Positions 8,613-18,551 of a stretch of DNA of 64,000 bases are shown one piece after another. A program made the translations under genes and the position numbers. Source of the DNA: Yponomeuta sedellus (Eukaryota; Arthropoda; Insecta; Lepidoptera; Yponomeutidae); assembly GCA_934045075.1 (NCBI GenBank), contig OW203722.1, positions 12,834,796 to 12,898,795 of the forward strand. Reading direction: 5' to 3'. The stretch's first letter is position 1. Every line of letters begins with the position of its first letter. The notes under the pieces were generated by a model. The model was not told where the DNA came from and did not search any database. It worked only from the letters and a program-made list of their open reading frames with translations.

Positions 8613-11490
8613 TACAAATTCATTGAGCGTTGTAATTTCAAATTGAAAATTTTGATTAAGATCTCTGGGAAGAAATGTTCGGTGACGATCCATTTTTGCA
8701 AAATATTTTAAAAATGTGGCATTGAATCGCAGTATCTCCTAGTTTTCCCAAGATTGGTTTCTTCGTAAAAAAAGTTCAAAACAATACAAAAAATACTTGG
8801 ATGTCGTGAAGGGTGTTAGTAATTTAACACCCTCTATCTATATGGTGAGTGCTCGCTCTAATTTAAGTACTTACTATAATTATAGCTTACTAACCGAGAC
8901 TTAGTACCTACTTGGGTTTAAATATTTAAAACTAATTATAGATCTGTCAGAGCAGCTTAAAAGCTTTTGTGTCCAACGTGTTGTTGTTTCCGAGGACAGA
9001 CTTCTACGTGTAAGTGCCGCTTTACTGACAGTACCTACGTATAAATAGGGAAAAATAGGAGATCTTTTTAGGCTTATGGCCAGTGTTGAGTGAGTCCACA
9101 AATGTCGCTAAAAGGCTGGACGTCATTGTTTATCCGGAGGACATTAGGCGGGTAACCGGACACGCGCGGCCTGAGTGCGCTACAAGTATCCGCTTTCAAC
9201 TCATTACTGCTCGGACGTGGTGCGTGGGATGCCGCACCTCCCCTCACCCCGTCTCGCTCCCAACCCGTCTTGTCTTCGTCCTTCACCAATCCCTCGCAAC
9301 CTTCGATCCAATTCCGAATATCCAAGTATCTAATGGACTTTGCATTCTATTAAGTCCGCGATAATATTGGAGCGATACAAGGTTGTGTATCCGAAAAACA
9401 AAAGCTTGTCCTCTACGTATCTTTTCCTTGAGATTAGGTTTAAATGAAGGCTGTAGAAGTATTTGCTATAAGTAAACAAGATAGGCACTCACGTCGGCTG
9501 AAATTGAAAAATAAAGTCACTTAAGTCTCCTAATCAAGCAGCCATTCTGAATAACTACCGGCCGCCGCGGTCCGTTCGGGGATTTTTGTACGAAATGTCA
9601 GCCTGGTCCGGTCCAATAACAGTTTGGGAAAATTTACTCTAGGCTTTCGAAGACACGACATAATGTTCAAAGTAAGGCTGGAATTGACATTCTCACTAAT
9701 TCCTTTCTAAGAATAATCGCCTATTAGAAAAATAATTTCTAAATTTTACTTAAACTTGGTACTAGGTAAAGGTAGGTACTTGGTACTACCTATACCTAGT
9801 ACCAAGTGTTGAAAAAAATCGTCCATAGCGGGGCGACTTCGCATGACTGCACAAAAAAAAATCGGTGGGGGTTTTTTCAAAAGTAAGTTCAAATCTTTGA
9901 CTTTTTGTCCAGAAATTCCTCTTTCGAAAACGAGATTTTGGGACGAACAAACCACAAATCCCCACTGATAAGTATATTTCCCTTCGGCCACTTTGGAAAC
10001 CAAAGTTTCGAAAACAGAATTATTTTTCTTTTTAATGCCCTAAAATAAAAGTAAAATGCAGAAGATAGTAAATAATGCAAGGTTTTTTCCAGAAAACGTT
10101 TAATTCAAAATAATTCGAAAAAATGTTAGGTACCTACCTAATTAAATATTCAGCTATGGGGTATTGGGGAATTTTTGTCCAAAAATGCCTGCCAGACACT
10201 CGATGTAGACTCGTGAATCATTGGCATCATTGGTACGGATAATCACACCGGTATTTTGAGATTTTCAGTGCGTTATTCAAGATTCCATTTTGTGTAGAAG
10301 CTCCGCAGTCAAGTAACGCAAATAAATCTTGTCTGCAAGAACGTTTTTAAGTGTTTATCTTAGTATGGTTTCAGGACAAAACTTTTACAAACTCTCCTTG
10401 GTGGGTAATAGAGCGATCTCACATATGAACATTTTTGTAATAGTTGGCTTAGTATTGTGCTACTCTGATTGTGCTAACAAATAACAAAGTGCGAAAGTGG
10501 GCATTGTGCTATAAAACTTTTCGAGCGGGGATTTGTGAAATAATCCATGTACGATCCTTGTTTTTAACGGTGCCTTATTATATGCAGTCTTATTTCGTTT
10601 TTTTATAAACAAGCCCGTAAGTGTTTTGCTAAAGTTTATTATAGGATACGTAAGTAATAAAAAATCCATTCGGCCTCCAAAAGTCTTGTAAAAGAGAGGA
10701 GTACACCCCACGACCGCGGCGGCTTAGACCGCAATAACATAACCGTTTGGACAAATTGTCCGCCCCGAGATTAGAGGAATTTGTACTCTTTATAGCACAT
10801 CCCGCGCAGGACGCAGGCTCTTCCCTCTGGCTTGATAATTGATATCAATGCTTCGTCCAGCTGCGAATGAGATCACGCCCTCATTTGTCTGCATTTGACT
10901 TTATTAGCCTCGCTGCATGACTCCCGATTTGAGAATAGAGCAGCGAATTGGACTAATGAAATAAAAGAACCAAGCTCGATGGATAATTTAATTTATCGGT
11001 CTAACAAATCATACTGAGTCCAATCCTTCCAAAATACAGGGTGAAGTAAAATCTCCAACATCCGAAAATGGAGGAGATCCAACTTTTATTACAAACAAAA
11101 CAATCGAAATCTATAGATAAAATATTCCAATGTACTCCGTAGGACAGCTGAAATTTTTTGCGTTCTCGAAATTTTCCCTAAAGCTAAAGCGGTTCACATT
11201 GACAAGTATATCTTTCATTTTGAATGTGTCTGGAGTTTGGTACACCTTATATAAAAAGTAGCTATTAATGTATAGGATAACAAACAACGGCGTTGATATA
11301 GATCCGGTGAATGAGAGATCTCCCTTCAATTAATTAATATGTTTACCTACCGGAGGAGCTTACCACGTAATACGTAGAGTCGGTTTATTACTTGTGCTAC
11401 ACCATCGATATTGGTAAGAGAATTCTGGAATATCGTTCGCATGACAGTGTTGATGGTTTTTTTTAATAGGTCTACTACAGCTTAAATATG
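8613..11490. other. unique-looking sequence, no gene recognised
   Basis: Mixed AT-rich sequence with one strong hairpin (9754-9807, listed separately). Short open frames (for example 9083-9364, 9746-10003 and 11111-11329) have no domain, and no neighbouring frame extends them. No tRNA, rRNA or repeat was recognised. Confidence 0.35.
9754..9807. repeat. 54-nt near-perfect hairpin
   Basis: ACTTGGTACTAGGTA at 9754-9768 is inverted at 9793-9807. Inside, AGGTAG (9770-9775) pairs with CTACCT (9786-9791), leaving a 10-nt apical loop. The strand is built almost entirely of GGTACTT / ACCTAGT words. Confidence 0.7.
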
Positions 11491-11511
11491 TAACACAATA
11501 TACACATTTTT

Positions 11512-11717
11512 AAAAATCCATTTAGAGACTAAAAATTCCACGAAGCCGATGAGTCGCCCATTAGCCAGAGGTCGCGGGTTCGAATCCCGGCATGGGTGGA
11601 ATTATTATCCTCTAAATAGGTTTTTAAAATTGTCTTTGACGCGGGTTAGTGCATCAAAAAGAAACGCGGGTTAGTGCATCAAAAAGAAACGCGGGTTAGT
11701 GCATCAAAAAGAATATA
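11512..11717 (+). mobile_element. tRNA-derived SINE copy with 17-bp target duplication and triplicated tail
   Basis: Flanked by ACAATATACACATTTTT at 11495-11511 and 11718-11734. The 5' end is a piece complementary to the element's own 3' arm (AAAAATCCATTTAGAG...). The tRNA-like head at 11556-11598 has lost its A-box half but keeps the B box GGTTCGAATCC. The tail has three tandem 25-bp units (GCGGGTTAGTGCATC AAAAAGAAAC) from 11641 to about 11713. The true family 3' end, AAAAAGAATATA, abuts the duplication. Confidence 0.75.
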
Positions 11718-11734
11718 ACAATATACACATTTTT

Positions 11735-11926
11735 TATGTGTAGCCTATAAACGTTCCACTGCAGGGCACATGCCTTCTCTCGAAGAGAGAGAGTATGGGC
11801 TTAATTACCACGCGTGCCCACCGTGGATTGGCAATTTCAAGCGCTGAGATACTTGAACACTTCAGAGTCTCAGGTTTCCTCACGATCTTTGCCTTCACAG
11901 TTAGCGAGTGGTATTGCGGATATAAC
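11735..11926 (+). repeat. lepidopteran dispersed repeat 4
   Basis: Contains TTCCACTGCAGGGCACATGC, CTCTCGAAGAGAGAG, CCCACCGTGGATTGGCAATT, and GGTTTCCTCACGATCTTTGC. I recognise this order of blocks from moth genomes (the inverse form begins GTGAAGGAAACCATCGTGAG, seen at 37850). It is interrupted on its right by the next SINE insertion. Confidence 0.65.
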
Positions 11927-11939
11927 TTCACAAAATGTA

Positions 11940-12402
11940 AAAACCTATTTCGAGGCTAAAAATTGCACTCATGCCATTAGCTCAGTTGGAAGAGCGCTGG
12001 TACGCTTAGCCAGAGGTCGCGCGTTCGAGTCCCGGCATTTGCGGAATTTTTAGTCTCTAAACAGGTTTTTAAAATTGTCCTCAGCACGGGTTAGTGCAAC
12101 AAAAAGAGTATAATCATGTGGGTACAGCGATATCTTTTTGATGTAAAACCTAACTGCAAAGTAGGTACTCGGGGCTGCATGTAATGCAAATTACTTCAGG
12201 CAGATGTCGCTGCCTGCAAATAATACAGAGAATATTGTAGTCATTTGAAATTTCGCTTATGCCGGCACTTGCCCATTAGCTCAGTTGGGAGAGCGCTGGT
12301 ACGATAAGCCAGAGGTCGCGGATTCGAGTCCCGGCATGGGCGGATTTTTAGCCTCTAAATAGGTTTTTAAACCAGCACGGGTTAGTAACAAAAAGAATAT
12401 AA
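11940..12402 (+). mobile_element. dimeric tRNA-derived SINE copy with target duplication
   Basis: Flanked by TTCACAAAATGTA (11927-11939) and TTCACAAATGTA (12403-12414), identical apart from one A in a homopolymer. Two tRNA-like heads lie 300 bp apart (11971-12043 and 12271-12342). Each has an A box like TTAGCTCAGTTGG and a B box like GTTCGAGTCC. Between them is a body also present in the 3.6-kb copy (CATGTGGGTACAGCGATATC, AACCTAACTGCAAAG, CAGATGTCGCTGCCTG). The 5' end is again a short inverted copy of the 3' arm. The second head folds with a good acceptor stem (GCCCAT with ATGGGC), but its anticodon loop has C at position 33, so I read it as a SINE head, not a tRNA gene. Confidence 0.7.
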
Positions 12403-12554
12403 TTCACAAATGTACATAAGCTAGAAAACAAAGTTATTTATTTGTACATGCCCGCACGGCCCGCTGGAATCGAGCACATAAATGGTAAATTACTTGTTAG
12501 TGAGATTAATTCCGGATACTATGTTACATGAATGTTTTGGAAGCAACCATCATA

Positions 12555-12727
12555 TAAAGATAGGATGTTGCTTCCAATATCTTTATGATGATGTTGTTGA
12601 TATGGTTGTCTGGAAGAAATTACTTTTAGGAATAAGGCCGCCACTTGTACTGTACCGACTGTTATTTTTTAAGTCTCTTATGTAATTCCTGGTGTATACA
12701 TGCAATAAAGAATATTCGATCTATCTA
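12555..12727 (+). repeat. LINE 3'-UTR fragment
   Basis: AAGGCCGCCACTTGTACTGT, then TGGTGTATACATGCAATAAA (polyadenylation-type signal) and a GATCTATCTATCT tail resemble the 3' ends of moth non-LTR elements. No coding part remains upstream. Confidence 0.45.
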
Positions 12728-15447
12728 TCTTCCAAAACTTGCTATTAGCTCTATTGCTTAGTATTTTAAGGAGCTCAGCATGGAAGCCAACTATTTCCGT
12801 ATGATTGCGACAAAGCCGTGAACTCGAGCGACAGTTCCAACGTTATCTTAAATACATTTATTATATAACAAAATAATATCATCAAGATACAACATGATTT
12901 TGAAATCGTTAATTAGTAAATTAGTAAATATATAGTTTGTTTAATTTGTTTTAATTTGTTTATTAGTAAATATTTTGAGGTAAGTTCTTTCTATTGTGTT
13001 AAGCAGATTATAACGTTTGTGACAACAGCGACTTCCGACCTCGGGTCAAACTACGAGTATGAACAAATAATTAAAAATTTAAAGTATTTTCGATATGCGT
13101 AAACTAGTGAAAGAACAATAATTGAATTGACTTGCGCCAAAAAATGGCGCAGTTTTTCAACTAGTGGTATATGTTTCTAAATCATGGTTAAAAGGAAATG
13201 TATTATGCAAAAACGACGCACAACAGTAAAATACCCTTTTCCACGTTGTTAATTAACTGCTTTCTTTAAAAAGTTTAATTAATCAGATACGGACATCCAA
13301 AACAAGGAGCGCAAATTAGTTTTTCTTTCTTAATGCAGGCCGTTGTGAATAGTAAACAAAATGAATGGGCCGCCCTAAGCTAAGTTTAATCCGTTTTTAT
13401 TACAAAGAAAAGAAGTAATTACTTCTACCCTTAGCCCGGAGAGGGTCGGGGTTTGAGGTAAAAATTTCCATAGATTTATCATAAGCAAATTAAGTTTATA
13501 ATTAGAAACAGGAGTTTTGTATAGACATAATTTGAATATGTAAATCGTGTTATTCAGCGTATTTCTCATTAGAACAAAATCTCTCGTAAATTAAAGGTTT
13601 GCAAAGTTGCGATGAAAATTCTCAAAACGTATTTATCTATATGAGTTTTGTTTTCACCGTGCACTGTAAGTAGAAAACAATAATTATGGTATAATATTTT
13701 CAAATTACGGTTTGCATCCGCCTCGGTCCCCGCGCCCGCCCGCCCACGCCTTAATCCGCCTTTAGCAACGTAATTATTCCATTAACTGAACAAATAAAGA
13801 TAAGCTGATTGATTAACAGTTAGTTGCTACTATGAATCGGTACTCATGTAACTAAATCACAGAGTACTAAGTCGAAGCAAGTTTCAATTATATTAGGTGG
13901 TTGTAGATACTTATCAATTTGAATTGTTTCAATTTAATTCATTACTATGTTGTTAGAGCACAAATAGCACAATGTAAGTTCTGATTTGTTTTGTTAGAAA
14001 ATCTCACTTCGCACATATCTTCCAAAAGGAACCAATTACATTTTTATTAGTAGAGTGTACGTTTCCCTCATAAATCGCGATAAACATGCGTGACTGACAT
14101 GCCAATCTCGCGGTGTACTGTACAAATCGCAGTTCAATAACGTGTTTGTTTCTCGTATGACGCCGGCTTGTATGTATGTGTGCGGGTGAACAATACGGAC
14201 TTCATTTTTCAGCCGTCTCCAGTATTGACGGGCATTTCAATTAAATTTCCTAAAGACTTCAATAGGGGTTGTCAGCCGAGAAAAACATTTTGCTAGAGTC
14301 GTGACACTTACGGTAGGAATGCAATAGGTTCTACAGAAAGTGTGGTACATGTGGTAGGTATAAGTCACACAAAATTCGCACAATGGTCAATCTCAATACA
14401 CGTTTCCCCAGTGACGACCGTCCGTTTTATCACTTCATCAAGATACCAGTGAAATCAATTTAGAGCCCGTAAGGCTGAACGGACTCACCTAAGAGTCCCT
14501 AAAGTCCCAACGGCGGGCATCCCTGCCGCCGCGTCTCGTTCGCTCGTGCCCGTTTATAAACGGTTTTATTGCTTTCGGAGCAACCGAACATTATTAAACT
14601 TTTCCAATTTCGATTTATCACGTAGCTGTCGGAATTTAATACCGCCCTACCTTCGGCGGAGGCGATCGCCCGCCGCGTCATTACAATACATGCCGTTAAT
14701 AATATCTGCGCCCAGTGCCTTGGTGCTTGCTGACGATTACCACATATACGACGCGCCCTTCACCAGCCGGACGGCCACCCGCCCGCCCTCCAATTCCGTT
14801 AGAAGATCCATCGGACTTTATTGGAATAAAAAGTGTGTATGTGTGTGGTGCTTCAATAACTTTAACAACATTCCAGTTAGATTGTTTTTCTCTCAGCCAA
14901 ATGTTACTACGTTGAATATATTATCGCAGCAGTATAGGAGATTGGGGTGAATTCCATAAAGCGACATAGGTAAAGCGGTACCCTACTCTCATATCATATC
15001 GGGTTAAAATTGTGAAGCTGAAACTGGGGGTTATTGAAAACGTGACTTACATTTACATGGGCCATATGAAACTAAGAGGTCGAAATTGCTTTCTTGTATA
15101 GATACATTTTATTTGTTCAAGGATTTGTCGTTTATTTACAACCGCCTGAAGTCGGGAATTGGATATTGAACACGCTCTCTTCCTATTTTCCGCTAGGCAC
15201 TTCTGTTATGTGGAATAGATTGATTACCCCCGTATTGTCCAGATCGTTTGCCCGGCACTGAGCTTTCCATAGGTGCTGCGTCCACTAATATAGCAGGTCG
15301 TAAACAATTGTTTGTTTTTGTGATTTTGACACGATTTTGGGAAGAACTGACTGGGAAGAAGTAATCATACGTAGTATTACTTACATGTATTACGTACCTC
15401 CGCGGTAAACAATAAACTTTTTTTATCAATAGTGAGATAACGATATT
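12728..15447. other. unique-looking sequence with a GC-rich island
   Basis: Mostly AT-rich. 13720-13760 is a CCGCC-rich patch followed by TAATTATTCCATTAA, and 14490-14830 is GC-rich. The 134- and 66-residue open frames at 14546-14950 overlap in two frames and have no domain, so I do not call a gene. No tRNA or repeat recognised. Confidence 0.35.
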
Positions 15448-15545
15448 GAACGAACGTACGAACGAACGAGCAAAAGAAGGAACGAATAATCGAATGAATG
15501 AACGAATTAATCAATCAACGATTCAACGACCGAAATGAATGAAAT
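15448..15545. repeat. degenerate CGAA/GAAT tetranucleotide tract
   Basis: GAACGAACGTACGAACGAAC grades into GAATGAATGAACGAATTAAT and ATCAATCAACG. This looks like a decayed relative of the CGAA block that starts the long microsatellite at 25.2 kb. Confidence 0.65.
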
Positions 15546-15649
15546 ACATAGTATTTTCTTCCAGCTAACCCTCGTTGATGTGGATAGTGGAAGAGATATT
15601 GCCAGATAAATTATGGGAGTGATTATTACATAAGCGAGGTTAATTGATA

Positions 15650-15885
15650 TCAACCCCTTTATTGTCCCTACTGCTGGGGCACGGGTGTCTTCCTGCATCG
15701 CAAGAAAGTTAGGCCATATTCCACCACGGGGGCCAAGTCCGAGTTGATGGAGGATTGTGAGGCAGTGGCGGGCTTTACTGTCAGAAGTCATCAAGCCGCT
15801 AAGGCCTCTGACATGGCTTAACGACTGCCATTACATGACAGCCAGCACCACGGCTTAATGTGCCTTGCGAAGCATGAAAGGTTAA
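15650..15885 (+). repeat. dispersed lepidopteran repeat 2 (copy b)
   Basis: CCCTACTGCTGGGGCACGGG, AAGTTAGGCCATATTCCACC and ATTACATGACAGCCAGCACC match copy a at 1915-2215 in order and orientation. Confidence 0.65.
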
Positions 15886-16840
15886 TTATTTGCATAATAT
15901 CATTATAATTTTAAATACACATAAGTAAAAAGTAAGGTGTTAAATATACATGATATTAAATTACCTATTTAGGTATTGTAATCTCCATACCTACTAATGA
16001 TCAATATTGGTAACGTAGGTACATGTACTATAATAATATACTCGTAATACTACGTAGATGTCCTGGACAACTGTATTGAAGCCCAAAGCAATAATCAAGA
16101 ACTTGTACAGATGAAGCCTGGCGAATTTTCAGAGATAGCGTTTCACAGATGAACCGCTGCCACAGTAAAGGAATTCGAAAAGCCCGCCGTATTGCGCTCG
16201 GGTATATCAAGAAGAAGGTCTTTGCATGGACGCTGAAGGCGACTATGCTTGCCACGGGTGGCGAAACGTTCATAGATAATGGAGGGAGGACCGGTCGTAT
16301 AATACGCTATAAAGAAGCGTCACAATGTGAGCATTCCTGCGGAAACTGATGTTTAGCCAATTTAACTCAGTGGGAAATTTGGAAACGTGTCATAATTACT
16401 GAGGCCGATGATATCGGATACAGACATTGAGATGGCGATCTAGTTTACCAGGAAGTTGCTCAGTGTGGTTGGGATAACAGCTAACACACACCTGCGTAGT
16501 CTGTCTGGGAGTAACAAAGCGTTAACCATCGTAACTTTGGTGGAATACGGCAGGACATTTTTTTATGTTTTAATCAAATGAAATCATAGTATGTTTATCC
16601 AAAATTACACAGAAGCTGTGACTCATTGAACGTTACAAGTTAAACTAGATGTCCATTTCAAAACTAGCTCATTTTGGAGAAAAACTGGATAAACAAACTC
16701 CAAAGTCTTTTCAAAGTCCGTAATTAACAGAGTTATCTATAATTATTATAAACTCACACATTATACTGACTTTAATTTCAGACATCATTGTCATCTAAAT
16801 ATTTTTTTATATCATACTAGCCTTTTTGTAGTAGTACACT
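15886..16840. other. no recognisable feature
   Basis: A 66-residue open frame at 16149-16349 has no recognisable domain. The remainder is AT-rich unique-looking sequence. Confidence 0.3.
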
Positions 16841-16880
16841 AAAAAATCAGATAACTATACAAAGATTTATCTGATTTTTT
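16841..16880. repeat. hairpin with 14-bp perfect arms
   Basis: AAAAAATCAGATAA (16841-16854) is inverted at 16867-16880 with a 12-nt loop. On the plus strand the structure ends in TTTTTT. No promoter is visible, so I do not call a terminator. Confidence 0.55.
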
Positions 16881-16924
16881 CTTCCTATATTTGTAGAATA
16901 AGACAATTTCACATGGCAAATTTC

Positions 16925-17130
16925 ATAGATTTAGGTGAACTTTTAAATTTTACGTTTTTTGCGTCATAGACGGCTGTTACATTTTTTCAGTTAACTTAAA
17001 AGTTTGGTTTTTTCACAACTTCGTGGGACTGTAGACTTGAGTATACGGTTTTAATTTCATTTTGATACCTTCAAGCGCCTACCGAGATAAAGGGTCTTGA
17101 CAAATAGACTGTCGCACAACAAAGTGATCC
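16925..17130 (+). repeat. dispersed lepidopteran repeat 1 (copy b)
   Basis: GACGGCTGTTACATTTTTTC, GGTTTTTTCACAACTTCGTG, CGCCTACCGAGATAAAGGG and CACAACAAAGTGATCC match copy a and the usual form of this moth repeat. Confidence 0.6.
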
Positions 17131-17203
17131 CATCGATGTACAGAACCCTAAACACTCGATTTGCAAGAGACTCGCGACACTACTTCGTGACAGCTCTCTT
17201 ATT

Positions 17204-17428
17204 ATATTATTTTTAATGCACTAACCCGTGCTAAGGACAAATTTAAAAATCTACTTAGAGGCGTTGCCTGTACGTAATACAGAGAATATTGTAAAGAGGT
17301 TCGAAATTTCACTGATGCCGGTGAGTCGCTCATTGGCTCAGTTGGAAAGAGCGCTGGCACGGAAAGCCAGCGGTTGCGGGTTCGAATTCCGGCATGGGTG
17401 GAATTTTTAGCCTCTAAATAGGTTTTTA
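17204..17428 (-). mobile_element. tRNA-derived SINE copy, inverted core, 12-bp target duplication
   Basis: Flanked by AGCTCTCTTATT at 17192-17203 and 17429-17440. The left end is the family 3' tail on the minus strand (TTTTTAATGCACTAACCCGTG...). This is joined at about 17263 to plus-strand body and a tRNA-like head at 17329-17400 (A box TTGGCTCAGTTGG, B box GGTTCGAATTCC), ending at ATAGGTTTTTA. The tail and the tRNA head therefore have opposite orientations within one insertion, as in the 3.6-kb copy. Confidence 0.75.
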
Positions 17429-17440
17429 AGCTCTCTTATT

Positions 17441-18540
17441 GTTTATTCATTATCGAACCAAATAAAGCGTCCTCCGGTGTCGCTGTAAACTGCCAACCTT
17501 GAGTGGCCAGTTAATAGAGCTTTGCGAGTCATAAACTAAACCAGCGACGGCTTCAAGACGCTAAATTTACCTCTTACTGTGCAACTATTCGGGGCTAATA
17601 CATTATGTACCTTCGTAGCTCGGGCGAAGGAGGTATGGGCGCGAGTGGCGATGCAATCTGCTCGCATTCATAGGGCCAATCAAGCACCGGCCCGCTGCCG
17701 CCCGAGCCCCACGTTTTCCTCACAGGAGTGTACTCAGGGCAGAAAACCTTTACATTCTTAAAAATTGCAAATCTATCCGACGCGTAGGCGTAGGAGTACT
17801 AGTAGTAAAGGAAAGACGAGACGAACTTCTTAGCCACCTTCCATTCCACTACTGATCGTAAGTTCAAAAAGGTTTATCGTATCAAAAACTTGGTACTTAT
17901 ACGAGTCAGTAGTCACCAAAGTCGTTAACTAGTGAGTTGCTAGACACCTGCTCTTGTGGTCGCTACTAAGAAATTGACACCAGTCAGAACAATTTTAATA
18001 ATGTGTTTGATTTGAAGTCTAAACAAGCAAAGTTGAGGACCCTCGTTAGAGAGTATCTAGCGATATTAATGAGGCTGTCACTCCTGTTAAAACTCTTTAG
18101 ACTTATTCTACCTTGTTAACAGTTGGCGATGCTCAACCTCGGGCGCTCTATCGATTTATTAACAAACTTACTCCGCGCACTGAAGTTATTGTCCAAGAGG
18201 GTTAAATTGTTGTACATTTTATTATTCACAACGTCATGTAGAGACGCTTTCGGGTGCAGGTGTGTACAAATAAATTGTTTGCACTGCTGTAAAGTTTAAG
18301 TAATTTTGTCAAACTTATAAGCCGGTGGTTTTAGTATCGTCAGATCTTTCTTATTCTTCTACGTGTGCCTTCTACTAATAAAGGTGGGCCGTCGACTCTC
18401 TATATTCTTTAGAATTTCACTCATCACTTTGACATGTGTTAGGTCGCAAAACATCGCAATCCACCACATTTCTTGAAGTACTCTATATGAATATCCACAG
18501 AATAGTTAACGTGTGAATAGCAATACAAGTTTATTTTTAA
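17441..18540. other. no recognisable feature
   Basis: No domain-bearing frame and no recognised repeat. A 60-residue frame at 17579-17761 is not supported. Confidence 0.35.
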
Positions 18541-18551
18541 ATGGTCATGAT

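Noticed and set aside
12271..12342. Functional tRNA gene
   Set aside because: The fold is good, but the anticodon loop has C at position 33, the stem has a wobble pair, and the sequence is part of a SINE repeated several times in the window with changing anticodon bases.
14546..14950. 134-residue open frame in a GC-rich patch
   Set aside because: Overlaps other frames, no domain, and no neighbouring exon-like sequence.
16841..16880. Intrinsic transcription terminator
   Set aside because: A hairpin ending in T's has no such meaning in an animal genome, and no gene ends there.
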